DNA of 64,000 nt from Rhodococcus sp040643435 (GCF_040643435.1 NZ_JBEYUH010000010.1:115188-179187), one strand, 5' to 3'. Counted from the first letter of the stretch, positions 7,985-16,899 are shown. Notes: a model not told the origin generated them from the sequence alone. A program made the numbers and translations.

Positions 7985-9277
7985 TCACGCACCCGCCAGC
8001 AGAGCGGCCACCGGATCTGCGAGGAAGGAGCCGATCGTCGCGAGAGCGCGGCCTGCTTGTTCCCCGTCGACGAGCCGATGGTCGAACGACAGTGACAGGG
8101 TGACGACCTTGCGGACCGCGAGAGCACCGTCCACCACCCACGGGCGGTCGGAGATCGCTCCGACCGCGAGAATCGCGGACTCGCCCGGATTGAGGATCGG
8201 TGTTCCCGCATCCACGCCGAAAACTCCGACGTTCGTCACCGAGACGGTCGAACCGGTCAACTCGACCGGCGAGGACCGTCCTGCCCGCGCTCGGTCGGCG
8301 ACCTCGGCGATCGAATTGGCCAGCCGGGGCAACGACAACCGTTGTGCCTCGCGTACGACGGGAACCTTGAGACCCTCCGGGGTCGCGGTAGCGATCCCGA
8401 GATGCACGTCGTGGTGGAGGACGATCTCACCGGATTCGTCTTCCCAGCGCGAATTCAGCGACGGCTCGTCGGTGATCGCGCGCATCAGTGCACGGGAGAC
8501 GATGCTCAGGGCGGTGGGGCGGACGCCTTCGAAGACAGGGGACGCGCGCAGAGTGGACACCAGATCGACCGTGGCGGTCGCGTCACACGTGAGGAACACC
8601 GTGGCGTGCGGGGCGGTGAAGGCACTGCGGGATACGGCGTCGGCGGTCCGCTTGCGGATGCCTCCGACGGGCACCCGGGTGGTCCGCGCGGCGGGGGACG
8701 CGGATGCGTGCGTGTCGGTCCCTCGGGTGTGTGCCTCGCCGTGTCCCGCAGCGCGGCGCACGTCGTCGCGGGTGATCACCCCACCCCGCCCGGTGCCGGT
8801 CACCGTGGTCAGGTCGACTTCCAGGAGGCCGGCGAGTTTGCGTGCACCGGGTTTGGCGTCGGGGCGCGAGGGTGGTGTATCGGCCTCTCGGGTGGGACCT
8901 TCCTCGCCCGGCATACGGCGGGCCGTGCGCCTGCTCGGCGGTGCCTCGCCGGGGCCGTAGCCGACGAGCACCGACGGATGTGGCGAGCCGGTCTCGCCTC
9001 CCGGTGTGTCATCGCTTCCGGCATCGGTGGCGATCCGCAGCAGCGGTGTCCCGACCGGAACCGTCTGCCCGGGTTCGACGAGCAGTTCGGTGATCGTGCC
9101 CGCACAGGGCGAGGGCAGTTCCACCGTGGCCTTCGCGGTCTCGACCTCTCCGATGACCTGATTGAGTGCGATGCGGTCGCCGACCGCGACCGCCCAGCGC
9201 ACCCAGTCCGCCTCGGTCAGGCCTTCGCCGAGGTCCGGGAGGCGGAACTCCTCGACTGTGCGTGCGGGATTCGTCAT
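7985..9277 (-). CDS. bkdC: Branched-chain 2-oxoacid dehydrogenase E2 (dihydrolipoamide acyltransferase)
   Basis: A 430-residue E2 with one lipoyl domain (Lys49 in VETAKA is the lipoylation site), a peripheral-subunit-binding domain near 145-180 (GARKLAGLLEVDL, GRGGVITRDDV) and an acyltransferase domain ending in the catalytic HRLVDG (His400, Asp404). The linkers are Pro/Ala/Thr/Arg-rich. It transfers the acyl group from E1 to CoA. Start: ATG 9277 follows GAGGAG by 4 bases; a GTG at 9289 overlapping the E1beta stop is the alternative. Only one lipoyl domain and the adjoining two-part E1 favour a branched-chain rather than pyruvate complex. No E3 gene is present here. Confidence 0.88.
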   Translation of the reverse strand: MTNPARTVEEFRLPDLGEGLTEADWVRWAVAVGDRIALNQVIGEVETAKATVELPSPCAGTITELLVEPGQTVPVGTPLLRIATDAGSDDTPGGETGSPHPSVLVGYGPGEAPPSRRTARRMPGEEGPTREADTPPSRPDAKPGARKLAGLLEVDLTTVTGTGRGGVITRDDVRRAAGHGEAHTRGTDTHASASPAARTTRVPVGGIRKRTADAVSRSAFTAPHATVFLTCDATATVDLVSTLRASPVFEGVRPTALSIVSRALMRAITDEPSLNSRWEDESGEIVLHHDVHLGIATATPEGLKVPVVREAQRLSLPRLANSIAEVADRARAGRSSPVELTGSTVSVTNVGVFGVDAGTPILNPGESAILAVGAISDRPWVVDGALAVRKVVTLSLSFDHRLVDGEQAGRALATIGSFLADPVAALLAGA

Positions 9278-9285
9278 GATGCTCC

Positions 9286-10266
9286 TCACGCTGCGAGTGC
9301 GCGGTCGACGGCGTCGAGGATCCGATCGGCATCGGGGCGATGATGCGATTCGAGTTTGGCCGGGGGATAGGGGATGTCGAATCCGCCGACTCGCAACACC
9401 GGTGCCTCGAGCTGATAGAAGCAGCGTTCGCTCGTGCGGGCCGCGATTTCCGCACCGATGCCGCAGAACACGGGCGCCTCCTGCACGACGACGAGCCGGC
9501 CGGTCCGACGCACGGACGCCTCGATCGTGTCGAAATCGATGGGCGACAACGTCCTCAGGTCGACGACTTCGAGCGAATGCCCCTCGGTTTCGGCGACCTC
9601 GGCGGCCCGCAGCGCTGTAGCCACCAGTGCACCGAAGGTCACGATCGTCGCGTCGGAACCGGACCGGGCGATCCGCGCGCTGTCGAGGCCGATCTCGGGA
9701 GCGGTCTGCGTGTCCACCTCACCTCGTTCCCAGTAACGGTGCTTGGGTTCGAGGAAGATCACAGGGTCGTCGAGCGCGATCGCCTGCTGAATCATCCAGT
9801 ACGCATCGGAAGGGGTGCTCGGACTGATCACGCGCAGGCCGGCGGTGTGTGTGAAGTACACCTCGGGTGATTCCGAGTGGTGCTCGACCGCGCCGATGCC
9901 TCCGCCGTAAGGGATGCGGACGGTCAGCGGCGCTGTCACCGCACCGGCCGTGCGGTAGTGGATCTTCGCGACCTGGGAGACGATCTGGTCGAACGCGGGA
10001 TACACGAAGCCGTCGAACTGGATCTCGCACACCGGCCGGTATCCCCGCAGCGCCATCCCGAAGGCTGTTCCCACGATTCCTGATTCGGCGAGCGGAGTGT
10101 CGATCACGCGTGCTCCACCGAAATCCTTCTGCAGAGTGTCTGTGATCCGGAAGACGCCTCCGAGGGTGCCGACGTCCTCGCCCATGACGACGACCTTGGG
10201 ATCCTGTTCGAGCGCGCGCCGCAGTCCTGCGTTGAGGGCGCCGGCGAGTGTCATCGTCGTGGTCAT
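9286..10266 (-). CDS. bkdB: Branched-chain 2-oxoacid dehydrogenase E1 beta
   Basis: A 326-residue transketolase-like E1beta subunit, starting MTTTMTLAGALNAGL and containing VVVMGEDVG (ThDP-activating Glu), GMALRGYRPVCEIQF and the C-terminal transketolase domain. It pairs with the upstream E1alpha to decarboxylate 2-oxoacids from valine, leucine and isoleucine. The ATG overlaps the stop of E1alpha (ATGA), and its own stop sits at the start of E2, so all three are coupled. Confidence 0.92.
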   Translation of the reverse strand: MTTTMTLAGALNAGLRRALEQDPKVVVMGEDVGTLGGVFRITDTLQKDFGGARVIDTPLAESGIVGTAFGMALRGYRPVCEIQFDGFVYPAFDQIVSQVAKIHYRTAGAVTAPLTVRIPYGGGIGAVEHHSESPEVYFTHTAGLRVISPSTPSDAYWMIQQAIALDDPVIFLEPKHRYWERGEVDTQTAPEIGLDSARIARSGSDATIVTFGALVATALRAAEVAETEGHSLEVVDLRTLSPIDFDTIEASVRRTGRLVVVQEAPVFCGIGAEIAARTSERCFYQLEAPVLRVGGFDIPYPPAKLESHHRPDADRILDAVDRALAA

Positions 10267-11363
10267 CGTCCCGCCTCCTCGGTCGCTGGGCCGAAACTCG
10301 CCAGATACCGGGAGTGGTCGGCGCGTTCCTCACCCACAAGCGGATGCGCGGTGGCGTAGACGTGGTCGAACAGAGTCGCCGGGTCCGGGTCGGGCAACTC
10401 GAGTGTGCCGCGCCGGAGTCGCGCGGCGGCCTCGTCGGCCTCGGCTCGGACCTCGTCGAGGAAGGACTCGTCGATCCGACCTTCGCGCTCGAGCAACCGT
10501 CGTAGCCGATCGAGAGGGTCGCGCAACTTCCACTCCTCGAGGTCGGCGGGTGTGCGGTACCGGGCCGGGTCGTCCGAGGTCGTGTGCGGACCCATGCGGT
10601 AGGTGAGGGCCTCGATGAAGAACGGTCCGCCGCCGTCGCGGGCATGCCGGATGGCGCGCCGTGTCACCGCGAGCACTGCGAGGACGTCGTTGCCGTCCAC
10701 CTGCACAGCGGGCATCCCGAAGCCGGCGGCGCGGAGCGCGAGGGGAACGGGGCTCTGCACGCGCGTGGGCACACTGATCGCCCACTGGTTGTTCTGGCAG
10801 AAGAAGACCACCCCGGCACCCCAGCTGACGGAGAACACCAGGGCCTCGGACAGGTCGCCCTGGCTGGTTGCGCCGTCCCCGAAGTACACCACCGTGGCGA
10901 TCTCGGCGCCGTCGAGTTTCGCTCCCATCGCGTAACCGGTGGCATGCAAACCCTGGGTACCGACGACGATCGCCGGGTTGGTGGTGGCGACCGGCCGCGG
11001 ATCCCATCCCGCCAGTGCATTACCGCGCCACAAACGGGTCATGTCTGCGGGGTCGACACCGCGGCACCACGCGACCGCGTGCTCGCGGTAGCTGATGAAG
11101 ACGTAATCGTCGGGAGCAAGTGCCCGGGCCGAGCCGATCTGGGAGGCCTCCTGACCGATGAGTGGCGCCCAGAGCCCGAGCTCACCTTGCCGTTGCAGAG
11201 CGGTCGCCTCCGTGTCGAGGCGTCGTGCGACGACCATGTCGCGGTAGAACTCGCGGAGCCGGTCGGGGCCGATGTCGGCGACGAGTGGTGCGTACTCGGG
11301 GTCGAGGACACGTCTCCCGTCGGGCTGGATCAACTGGACCGGATAGGTGGTGGATACAACCAT
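10263..11363 (-). CDS. bkdA: Branched-chain 2-oxoacid dehydrogenase E1 alpha
   Basis: A 366-residue ThDP-dependent dehydrogenase E1alpha. The thiamin diphosphate motif runs from GDGATSQGD (162-170) to the NN pair (191-192), and the region YRMGPHTTSDDP resembles the phosphorylation loop of branched-chain enzymes. The GPHTTSDDP sequence and the conserved QEASQIGSA stretch favour branched-chain oxoacid over pyruvate as substrate. First gene of the leftward bkd operon, divergent from an Lrp/AsnC regulator that is the obvious candidate to sense branched-chain amino acids. Confidence 0.9.
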   Translation of the reverse strand: MVVSTTYPVQLIQPDGRRVLDPEYAPLVADIGPDRLREFYRDMVVARRLDTEATALQRQGELGLWAPLIGQEASQIGSARALAPDDYVFISYREHAVAWCRGVDPADMTRLWRGNALAGWDPRPVATTNPAIVVGTQGLHATGYAMGAKLDGAEIATVVYFGDGATSQGDLSEALVFSVSWGAGVVFFCQNNQWAISVPTRVQSPVPLALRAAGFGMPAVQVDGNDVLAVLAVTRRAIRHARDGGGPFFIEALTYRMGPHTTSDDPARYRTPADLEEWKLRDPLDRLRRLLEREGRIDESFLDEVRAEADEAAARLRRGTLELPDPDPATLFDHVYATAHPLVGEERADHSRYLASFGPATEEAGR

Positions 11364-11527
11364 CGGATCACCTCGTCGGTGCGGACCGGACGTGCCCTTG
11401 TGGGGCGCGACCGGATGATGTGCCGTACCTCACATGATCCGCGTGCGGCGCGAATGCGCAATCGGCACGGAAAGCGCTGCGCAGAAAGCACGGTTTCGAA
11501 GCCCCGAGCGCTGGCAGACTGCGAAGA

Positions 11528-12001
11528 ATGACAAGCCTCGATACCACCGACGCGCGTCTACTGCTCGAACTCGCCCGCACGCCGCGGGCCACCGGAGTGG
11601 AACTGGCGCAACGTCTCGGACTGTCCCGTAACACCGTCCAAGCGCGTCTGGCCCGGTGGGAGACCGAGGGAGTGCTCGCGTCCTTCGAGCGACGGGTGGA
11701 GCCCGTCTCGCTGGGTTATCCGCTCGCCGCCTACGTGGCCACGCGTGTCGATCAGCATCGCCTCGACGAGGTGGTCGACGAACTCGCGCAGATCCCCGAG
11801 GTCACCGAGGTCTACGGGGTGACCGGGCCGATCGACCTGTCGGTCAAGGTCGTCGCCCGCGACGCCGACGACCTCTATCGGCTGGCCGGCCGAATCCTGA
11901 AGATCCGCGGTGTCGAGCGCACGGACATGTCCCTGGTCATGCAGGAACTCGTCCCGCAACGTACGGCTCCGCTGCTCGACCGGGCCGCCCTGCGAAGCTG
12001 A
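11528..12001 (+). CDS. Lrp/AsnC family transcriptional regulator (BkdR-like)
   Basis: A 157-residue regulator with an N-terminal winged helix (TDARLLLELARTPRATGVELAQRLGLSRNTVQARL in overlapping parts, about residues 6-45) and a C-terminal RAM/AsnC effector domain with the GPIDLSVKV strand near 100. Such regulators bind amino acids and often control a divergent catabolic operon; BkdR of Pseudomonas is the known example. The 164-base gap to bkdA must carry both promoters. No clear Lrp box could be fixed by eye. Confidence 0.88.
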   Translation: MTSLDTTDARLLLELARTPRATGVELAQRLGLSRNTVQARLARWETEGVLASFERRVEPVSLGYPLAAYVATRVDQHRLDEVVDELAQIPEVTEVYGVTGPIDLSVKVVARDADDLYRLAGRILKIRGVERTDMSLVMQELVPQRTAPLLDRAALRS

Positions 12002-12022
12002 GCGGAGGCCGAGTGTGCAGTG

Positions 12023-12496
12023 CTACCGGCCGGCGTTCGGGGTCGCCAGCTGGGCCGCGGCCTTGAGGATCTGGTCGGGGATTGCGACGGGTCGGCGGGT
12101 GTGCGGGTCGACGTAGACGTGCACGAAACGACCGGTTGCGGCCGGGACGAGTTCGTCGCCGGCCTCCCGAAAGATTGCGAGAGCGTATGTGATCGACCGA
12201 GCGCCCAGGCGTTCGACTGCCAGCCCCACCTGCAAGCGGTCGGGGAAGGACAGTTCGGCGAGATATCGGCACGAGGTCTCTGCCACGACCCCGATCGCGT
12301 CGAGTTCGCGGATGTCGCACCCGGTGGTGGAGATGAGCCAGCCGTTGACCGCGGAGTCGAAGTACGAGTAGTACGTGACATTGTTGACGTGGCCGTAATG
12401 GTCGTTGTCGGCCCAGCGCGTCTGCATGGGCCACAACACCGGGAACTGCTCCGGCGCGGGTGATCCGGCGGGGCTCGTCGGTTGGCGGTTGCTCAC
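12023..12496 (-). CDS. Hotdog-fold acyl-CoA thioesterase (4HBT/YbgC type)
   Basis: A 157-residue 4-hydroxybenzoyl-CoA thioesterase-family protein. RWADNDHYGHVNNVTYYSYFD carries the active-site region of this family (Asp and the helix with HVNN), followed by the SCRYLAELSFPDRL strand. It hydrolyses short or aromatic acyl-CoAs, acting as a tetramer in family members. GTG 12496 was chosen because the upstream in-frame sequence does not resemble the family. It converges on the Lrp gene with a 21-base gap and is divergent from the rhodanese gene. Confidence 0.85.
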   Translation of the reverse strand: MSNRQPTSPAGSPAPEQFPVLWPMQTRWADNDHYGHVNNVTYYSYFDSAVNGWLISTTGCDIRELDAIGVVAETSCRYLAELSFPDRLQVGLAVERLGARSITYALAIFREAGDELVPAATGRFVHVYVDPHTRRPVAIPDQILKAAAQLATPNAGR

Positions 12497-12680
12497 GTCT
12501 CGACGATAGTGCTTCTGCGGGTGGCAAATCAGATCAACTGTGCCGGGCGGAGTCCGAACCTGTCCCGAAATCCGTCGAATCGGACGGCTACGGTGCGAGA
12601 TCGCAGGCCCGTCCTTCCACACGGCGCGCCTGTCGGCCGCAAACCTGAACGCCGCGTGCCGTTCGTGTCAGGATCGGATC

Positions 12681-13520
12681 ATGCCCGATACCGTCCTCCT
12701 CGCCACTGCCGAACTTGCCCGGATGATCGATCACGGTCGACCCCCTGTGATACTCGACGTTCGCTGGGCGCTCGGCGACACGCACGGACTCGACAGATTC
12801 CACGAAGGGCACATCAGTGGTGCGGTCTACGTCGATCTGGACGAGGAGCTCGCCGATCCGCCCGCGCGAGAACTCGGTCGTCACCCCTTGCCCGGTATCG
12901 ATCGCCTCCAGGCTGCGGCGCGCGGATGGGGTATCGACGACGGGAGTCCCGTCGTCGTGTACGACGACAGTGGCGACCTTGCCGCCGCTCGCGCATGGTG
13001 GTTGTTGCGCTGGGCCGGACACGCCGAGGTCCGCTTGCTCGACGGCGGGCTGCCGGCATGGATCGCAGGAGGGCACCCGATCGCAGCGGGCCCGGGCGGT
13101 GAACGGAAGACGGGTAACGTGACGTTGAGCCCCGGTCACATGCCGACGATCGACGCGGACGAGGCTGCCGCCTTCCCCGAGCACGGAGTTCTGCTCGATG
13201 CGCGGGCCCTGGAGCGGTACCGCGGCGACGAGGAACCGGTGGATCCCCGGGCGGGCCACATTCCCGGTGCGGTCAGCGCCCCGACCACCGAGAATCTCCG
13301 CGAGGACGGCTCGTTCCTGCCTGTCGACCAGCTCGCCTACCGCTTCTCGAAGCTCGGTCTGGGTCGCACCGATGTCGCCGTGTACTGCGGCTCCGGGGTC
13401 CATGCCGCACACGAGATCGCGGCGCTCGAGATTGCCGGCATCAGCGCCGCACTGTACCCGGGTTCGTGGTCGCAGTGGTCTGCCGATCCGACACGGGAGG
13501 TCGCGACCGGTGAGGACTGA
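12681..13520 (+). CDS. Thiosulfate/3-mercaptopyruvate sulfurtransferase, two rhodanese domains
   Basis: A 279-residue tandem rhodanese. The N-terminal, inactive domain has VILDVRWALGD and HISGAVYVDLD; the C-terminal domain has AGHIPGAVSAP and the active loop CGSGVHA with the persulfide cysteine in AVYCGSGV. The loop CGSGV is the form typical of 3-mercaptopyruvate sulfurtransferases rather than thiosulfate rhodaneses (CRKGV). Start ATG 12681 was chosen because the protein aligns from there; upstream in-frame sequence is not family-like. Confidence 0.9.
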   Translation: MPDTVLLATAELARMIDHGRPPVILDVRWALGDTHGLDRFHEGHISGAVYVDLDEELADPPARELGRHPLPGIDRLQAAARGWGIDDGSPVVVYDDSGDLAAARAWWLLRWAGHAEVRLLDGGLPAWIAGGHPIAAGPGGERKTGNVTLSPGHMPTIDADEAAAFPEHGVLLDARALERYRGDEEPVDPRAGHIPGAVSAPTTENLREDGSFLPVDQLAYRFSKLGLGRTDVAVYCGSGVHAAHEIAALEIAGISAALYPGSWSQWSADPTREVATGED

Positions 13521-13572
13521 GAGCGGTTCGAACGGGAGTGGGACGTAGGCTCGCGCTCGGGGAACCAATCGG

Positions 13573-13578
13573 TAAATT
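13573..13578 (+). promoter_or_regulatory. Possible -10 element giving a leaderless mRNA
   Basis: TAAATT ends eight bases before the ATG of the DUF5995 gene, so transcription would begin about at the start codon. No good -35 was seen at 16-18 bases upstream, and no ribosome binding site precedes the ATG. Leaderless transcripts are common in actinobacteria. Confidence 0.3.
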
Positions 13579-13585
13579 CACACAA

Positions 13586-14437
13586 ATGAAACATCTCGCC
13601 CGAAGCCGTACGGCGATGACCGTAGGAGCTGCAGTTCTAGCGTCCCTCCTCGCTGCACCGACGGTATCGGCGGCGCCGGCTCCATCCGATACGGTTGCGT
13701 CCCAATGTGTGTCGGTCGTTCCCGAAGCCGAGATCGCCGCGCTCACCGATCCTGCGGGAATCGAGACCTTCGACGATGCCCGCGCCCGGATCGCCGAATT
13801 ACGTGATCTCCTCACACGCAGCGACGACTATCGCGGAACCTTCGTGCTCGCCTTCGACGAGATTCTCGAGCTCACCGGCCCGACGCTCGATTCCGGGATC
13901 TACGACGACCCCGAGTGGGCGTCCGCCCTCGCCGTCGAAGTGGTGCGGCTGTACCTGACGAATCTGCACGAGTACGTGATCGGCGGGTCGCCGGCGCCGC
14001 ACTGGGCCGATGCACTCGAGCTCACCGAACAGTGCGACCGCAGCCCGGGCCGTGTGCTGCTGGGTGCCATCGTCGCCCACCTGGTGATCGATTTCCCGGA
14101 AGCTCTCGTGACCATCGGATCGACGCCCGACCACACCCGCGACTTCTACACCTTCGGTGAAGCGCTGGTCGAGGCCGCGCCGGTGATCGCCGACGAGTTC
14201 GAGGCCGTCTACGGCGTCGACCTCGGGCCGTTCTTCACCGGATGGTTCGTCGGCGACCTCGCGGGCGCGACCGAGACCACCACCTTCATGTTCCAGTCGG
14301 CGCGAACGGCCGCATGGGTGAACAACTTCGGATTGCAGAATCCGGCCACTCGTGATGTCACGCGCGCCGAGATGAACCTCGCGGTCGATGCTGCCACCGT
14401 GGTCCTCGACGGACTCGAAAAGACCGGAACCATCTGA
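13586..14437 (+). CDS. Secreted DUF5995-family protein
   Basis: A 283-residue protein with a clear signal peptide: basic KHLARSR, a hydrophobic stretch MTVGAAVLASLLAAP and an AxA cleavage site (VSAAPA near residue 30). The mature part is mostly helical with FDDARARIAELRDLL, a central helix EVVRLYLTNLHEYV, and PHWADALELTEQCDRSPGRVLLGAIVAHLVIDFP, matching what I remember of DUF5995, whose function is unknown. An in-frame GTG at 13538 was rejected because it would bury the signal peptide. The neighbours on both sides appear unrelated. Confidence 0.75.
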   Translation: MKHLARSRTAMTVGAAVLASLLAAPTVSAAPAPSDTVASQCVSVVPEAEIAALTDPAGIETFDDARARIAELRDLLTRSDDYRGTFVLAFDEILELTGPTLDSGIYDDPEWASALAVEVVRLYLTNLHEYVIGGSPAPHWADALELTEQCDRSPGRVLLGAIVAHLVIDFPEALVTIGSTPDHTRDFYTFGEALVEAAPVIADEFEAVYGVDLGPFFTGWFVGDLAGATETTTFMFQSARTAAWVNNFGLQNPATRDVTRAEMNLAVDAATVVLDGLEKTGTI

Positions 14438-14441
14438 CCGC

Positions 14442-15260
14442 TCAGGACCGTGAGTACTCCGACGCGCGACGGATCTGCTCGCGCGTCGGAGTCACGCCGG
14501 TGTAGAGCTCGAACTGGAGCGCGGCCTGCAATGCGATGACTTCATCGCCCGTGATCACCGGGATGCCGCGCTCACGCGCGAATCGGACAAGGGGGGTTTC
14601 CGGCGGTAGGGCCACCACGTCGAACACCGTGGCCGCCGCCGCGACGAAGTCGTGGGGGAGAGGCAGGTCGTCCGATTCCCGCCCGCCCGCCATGCCGATC
14701 GGAGTGGCGTTGACTATCAGGCCGGGCGCGACCTCGGCGATATCGTTACGCCACTCGTAGCCGTACTTGCGGGCGAGTGGCCGCCCGGTGGTCTCGTTGC
14801 GGGCGAAGATGGTCCCGTCGGTGAACCCGTTGTGCCGCAAGGCGGACGTCACGGCCTTCGCCATGCCGCCACTTCCCACGACCGTCACCGGCAGGGCGGT
14901 GTCCACACGGTGCTCGACGAGCAGGTCGCTCACCGCCTGATAGTCGGTGTTGTAGGCGTGAAGGACACCGTCGTCGTTGACGATCGTGTTCACCGATTCG
15001 ATCGCCCGCGCCGAATCGTGCAGCACATCGACCAGCGGCAACACCGCTTCCTTGAACGGCATCGATACCCCGGCGCCGCGGATGCCGAGACCGCGTATGC
15101 CTGCCACAGCGTCCTCGATGTTCGTGGGGGCGAATGCCTTGTAGACGAAGTCGAGTCCGAGTTCCTCGTAGAGAAAATTGTGGAACCGCGTACCGATATT
15201 GCTGGGGCGGCCCGACATCGAGATGCACAGACGAGTGTCCTTGGAGATGCGCTCGAGCAT
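14442..15260 (-). CDS. Shikimate dehydrogenase-like protein, HI0607/SDH-L type
   Basis: A 272-residue NAD(P)-dependent dehydrogenase. The catalytic Lys of VSMPFKE and Asp of YNTD are present, and the cofactor loop is VVGSGGMAKAV. The shikimate-binding SxS(P) motif of true AroE is replaced by SMSGRPSNIGTRFHN, which closely resembles the Haemophilus HI0607 class, reported to be a poor shikimate oxidiser. The physiological substrate is therefore unknown, and the housekeeping AroE is probably elsewhere. Divergent from an enoyl-CoA hydratase gene with only 91 bases between. Confidence 0.85.
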   Translation of the reverse strand: MLERISKDTRLCISMSGRPSNIGTRFHNFLYEELGLDFVYKAFAPTNIEDAVAGIRGLGIRGAGVSMPFKEAVLPLVDVLHDSARAIESVNTIVNDDGVLHAYNTDYQAVSDLLVEHRVDTALPVTVVGSGGMAKAVTSALRHNGFTDGTIFARNETTGRPLARKYGYEWRNDIAEVAPGLIVNATPIGMAGGRESDDLPLPHDFVAAAATVFDVVALPPETPLVRFARERGIPVITGDEVIALQAALQFELYTGVTPTREQIRRASEYSRS

Positions 15261-15314
15261 CTGTTCACCGTAGACCCGAACCCTTCGGAATCATTGTTTC
15301 CGATACCGAGCATG

Positions 15315-15328
15315 CTGTTCTCGAACAG
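15315..15328. promoter_or_regulatory. Palindrome CTGTTC-TC-GAACAG, possible operator
   Basis: A perfect 14-bp palindrome lies in the 91-base divergent region, 23 bases upstream of the enoyl-CoA hydratase ATG. Position between two divergent genes suggests a repressor site controlling both. The half-site order is the reverse of the actinobacterial LexA box, so SOS control is not claimed. Confidence 0.4.
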
Positions 15329-15351
15329 AAGAATGAGATACCGTTCGGTGC

Positions 15352-16134
15352 ATGGGAGACGATCTGGGAGCAGGCGGACTGAGGTTCGAGCGAGAAGGCG
15401 CAATCGGCTGGTGCATCATCGACCGGCCTGCGGCGCGCAACGCTTTCACTCCGGCGATGTACTACGGGCTCAAACGCGCGGTACGGCTGGTCAACGCCGA
15501 TCCCGATCTCGCCGCGCTGATCATCACCGGCGTCGACGACGTCTTCGCCCCCGGAGGTGACCTCGGCGGTCGTGCCGAACCCGGCGACGACCTGCCCGAC
15601 GGTCTCGCCGGCACCGATGTGGTGCCCTTCCTCACGATTCGTGACAGTCGCGCGCCGGTCGTCTCCGCCGTCAACGGAATCTGCCAGGCGGGCGGACTGC
15701 TCGTCGCGATGATGTCCGACATCGCCGTGGCCAGCGACCGTGCAACCTTCCGGGTTCCCGAACTCCTGCGTGGCATCCCCGACGCGACTTTCGCCGCCGC
15801 ACTGCCCGCCCACGTCGGTCTCGCCGCCGCCCGCGACCTGCTGTTGTCGGCGCGCGTGTTCGACGCGCACGAAGCACTCCGTCTCGGCGTGATCTCACGG
15901 GTCGTCCCGCACGAGCAGTTGCGCGAGGCGGCCCTCGAAGCCGCGCGGCAGATCCTGCGCACCGCACCGATCGCGCGAGCCCAGGTCAAACGGATGCTCA
16001 ACGAGCGCTACGGGCAGTTCGACTACCAGACGATGTTCGGCGCCCTCGAGACCTCACCCGAGCCCCGGGAGGGTATGCGGGCATTCATGGAGAAGCGTGA
16101 TCCGGATTGGATCCCGCGCAACCTCCCGGCCTGA
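15352..16134 (+). CDS. Enoyl-CoA hydratase/isomerase family protein
   Basis: A 260-residue crotonase-fold protein. DDVFAPGGDLGG forms the first oxyanion-hole region, NGICQAGGLLVAM the second, and FRVPELLRGIPD takes the place of the catalytic-glutamate loop. The C-terminus PEPREGMRAFMEKRDPDW is the usual hydratase ending. The ARNAFTPAMYYGL start is family-typical. Its substrate is unknown; the divergent SDH-L gene suggests a degradation route for a cyclic or aromatic acid, but this is inference from position only. Confidence 0.85.
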   Translation: MGDDLGAGGLRFEREGAIGWCIIDRPAARNAFTPAMYYGLKRAVRLVNADPDLAALIITGVDDVFAPGGDLGGRAEPGDDLPDGLAGTDVVPFLTIRDSRAPVVSAVNGICQAGGLLVAMMSDIAVASDRATFRVPELLRGIPDATFAAALPAHVGLAAARDLLLSARVFDAHEALRLGVISRVVPHEQLREAALEAARQILRTAPIARAQVKRMLNERYGQFDYQTMFGALETSPEPREGMRAFMEKRDPDWIPRNLPA

Positions 16135-16140
16135 GCGACG

Positions 16141-16848
16141 TCAGGGGCAGGACTCCGCTGCGGTCGCCAGGGCCCGGTGATCTGCGGCAGTGATGGGCAG
16201 CGAGTAGCGCACCGCCACCGTCAGATACCGCCCGGCGAACCAGCAGCGGTAACCGGGCGCGGGTGGCAGCCATTCGGCCGGTGTGTGGTCGCGTTTGTCG
16301 AGGTTGGCCTGTCCGCCCACGGCGACGAGGTTGTAGGTGATGTCGTTGGCGAACTGGCGTCGGAGCTCCGTCGGCCACGCCGCGGCACCGAGATCCCAGG
16401 CCGCGGCGAGCGGGTAGATGTGGTCGATGTGCACGGCGTCCGCCTCTGATCGCCGGAACTCCACCCGCACACCCGTATACGGGTCGTCGAGCAGGCCGGA
16501 GGTCACCACACAGTCGTTGCTGCCTACCCGGAAAATGGGTGAAACCAGGTCGCGCGCGAGGACGTTGTTGCGAGTGTCGCAGCCGTCGCGTCCGCCGGCG
16601 CCCGGATGGTCGTCGGTCCAGGCCGACCCGAACACGCATCCCTCGCCGGGACCGCATCCCCGCTGATAGCCGGGTACCTTCCGCCGCTCCTCCATTACCG
16701 TCACCTGGGCCAGCAAGGCGTGCACCTCGGTTCGGGCAGGGCTTCCCGGCACCGTCCCGGACTCGGGCCCGGTGCGATCCCACAGCCAGGACACCGCCAC
16801 CGCCACGGCAACGGCCATCACCCACCACGTCGCGTTCCCCCCACGCAC
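16141..16848 (-). CDS. Membrane-anchored or secreted HNH nuclease (DUF1524-like)
   Basis: A 235-residue protein with an N-terminal hydrophobic segment (about 8-24, WWVMAVAVAVAVSWLW) and an extracytoplasmic C-terminal domain with the HNH-type core VHIDHIYPLAAAWDLGA, followed by NDITYNLVAV and NLDKRD. This is the DUF1524/GmrSD-C nuclease fold often found in secreted actinobacterial proteins. Cysteines in the middle part (CGPGEGCVFG, DGCDTRN, NDCVVTS) could form disulfides, in keeping with export. Role unknown; nutritional DNA degradation or antagonism are both possible. It converges on the enoyl-CoA hydratase gene. Confidence 0.8.
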   Translation of the reverse strand: MRGGNATWWVMAVAVAVAVSWLWDRTGPESGTVPGSPARTEVHALLAQVTVMEERRKVPGYQRGCGPGEGCVFGSAWTDDHPGAGGRDGCDTRNNVLARDLVSPIFRVGSNDCVVTSGLLDDPYTGVRVEFRRSEADAVHIDHIYPLAAAWDLGAAAWPTELRRQFANDITYNLVAVGGQANLDKRDHTPAEWLPPAPGYRCWFAGRYLTVAVRYSLPITAADHRALATAAESCP

Positions 16849-16899
16849 GCGGAGATCCTGACACGATCCGCCGACAAGGTCGTGAGGAGTACGGTTCGC

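Noticed and set aside
15315..15328. SOS (LexA) box
   Set aside because: The half-sites are in the opposite order to the actinobacterial TCGAAC-N4-GTTCGA box, so only a generic palindrome is reported.
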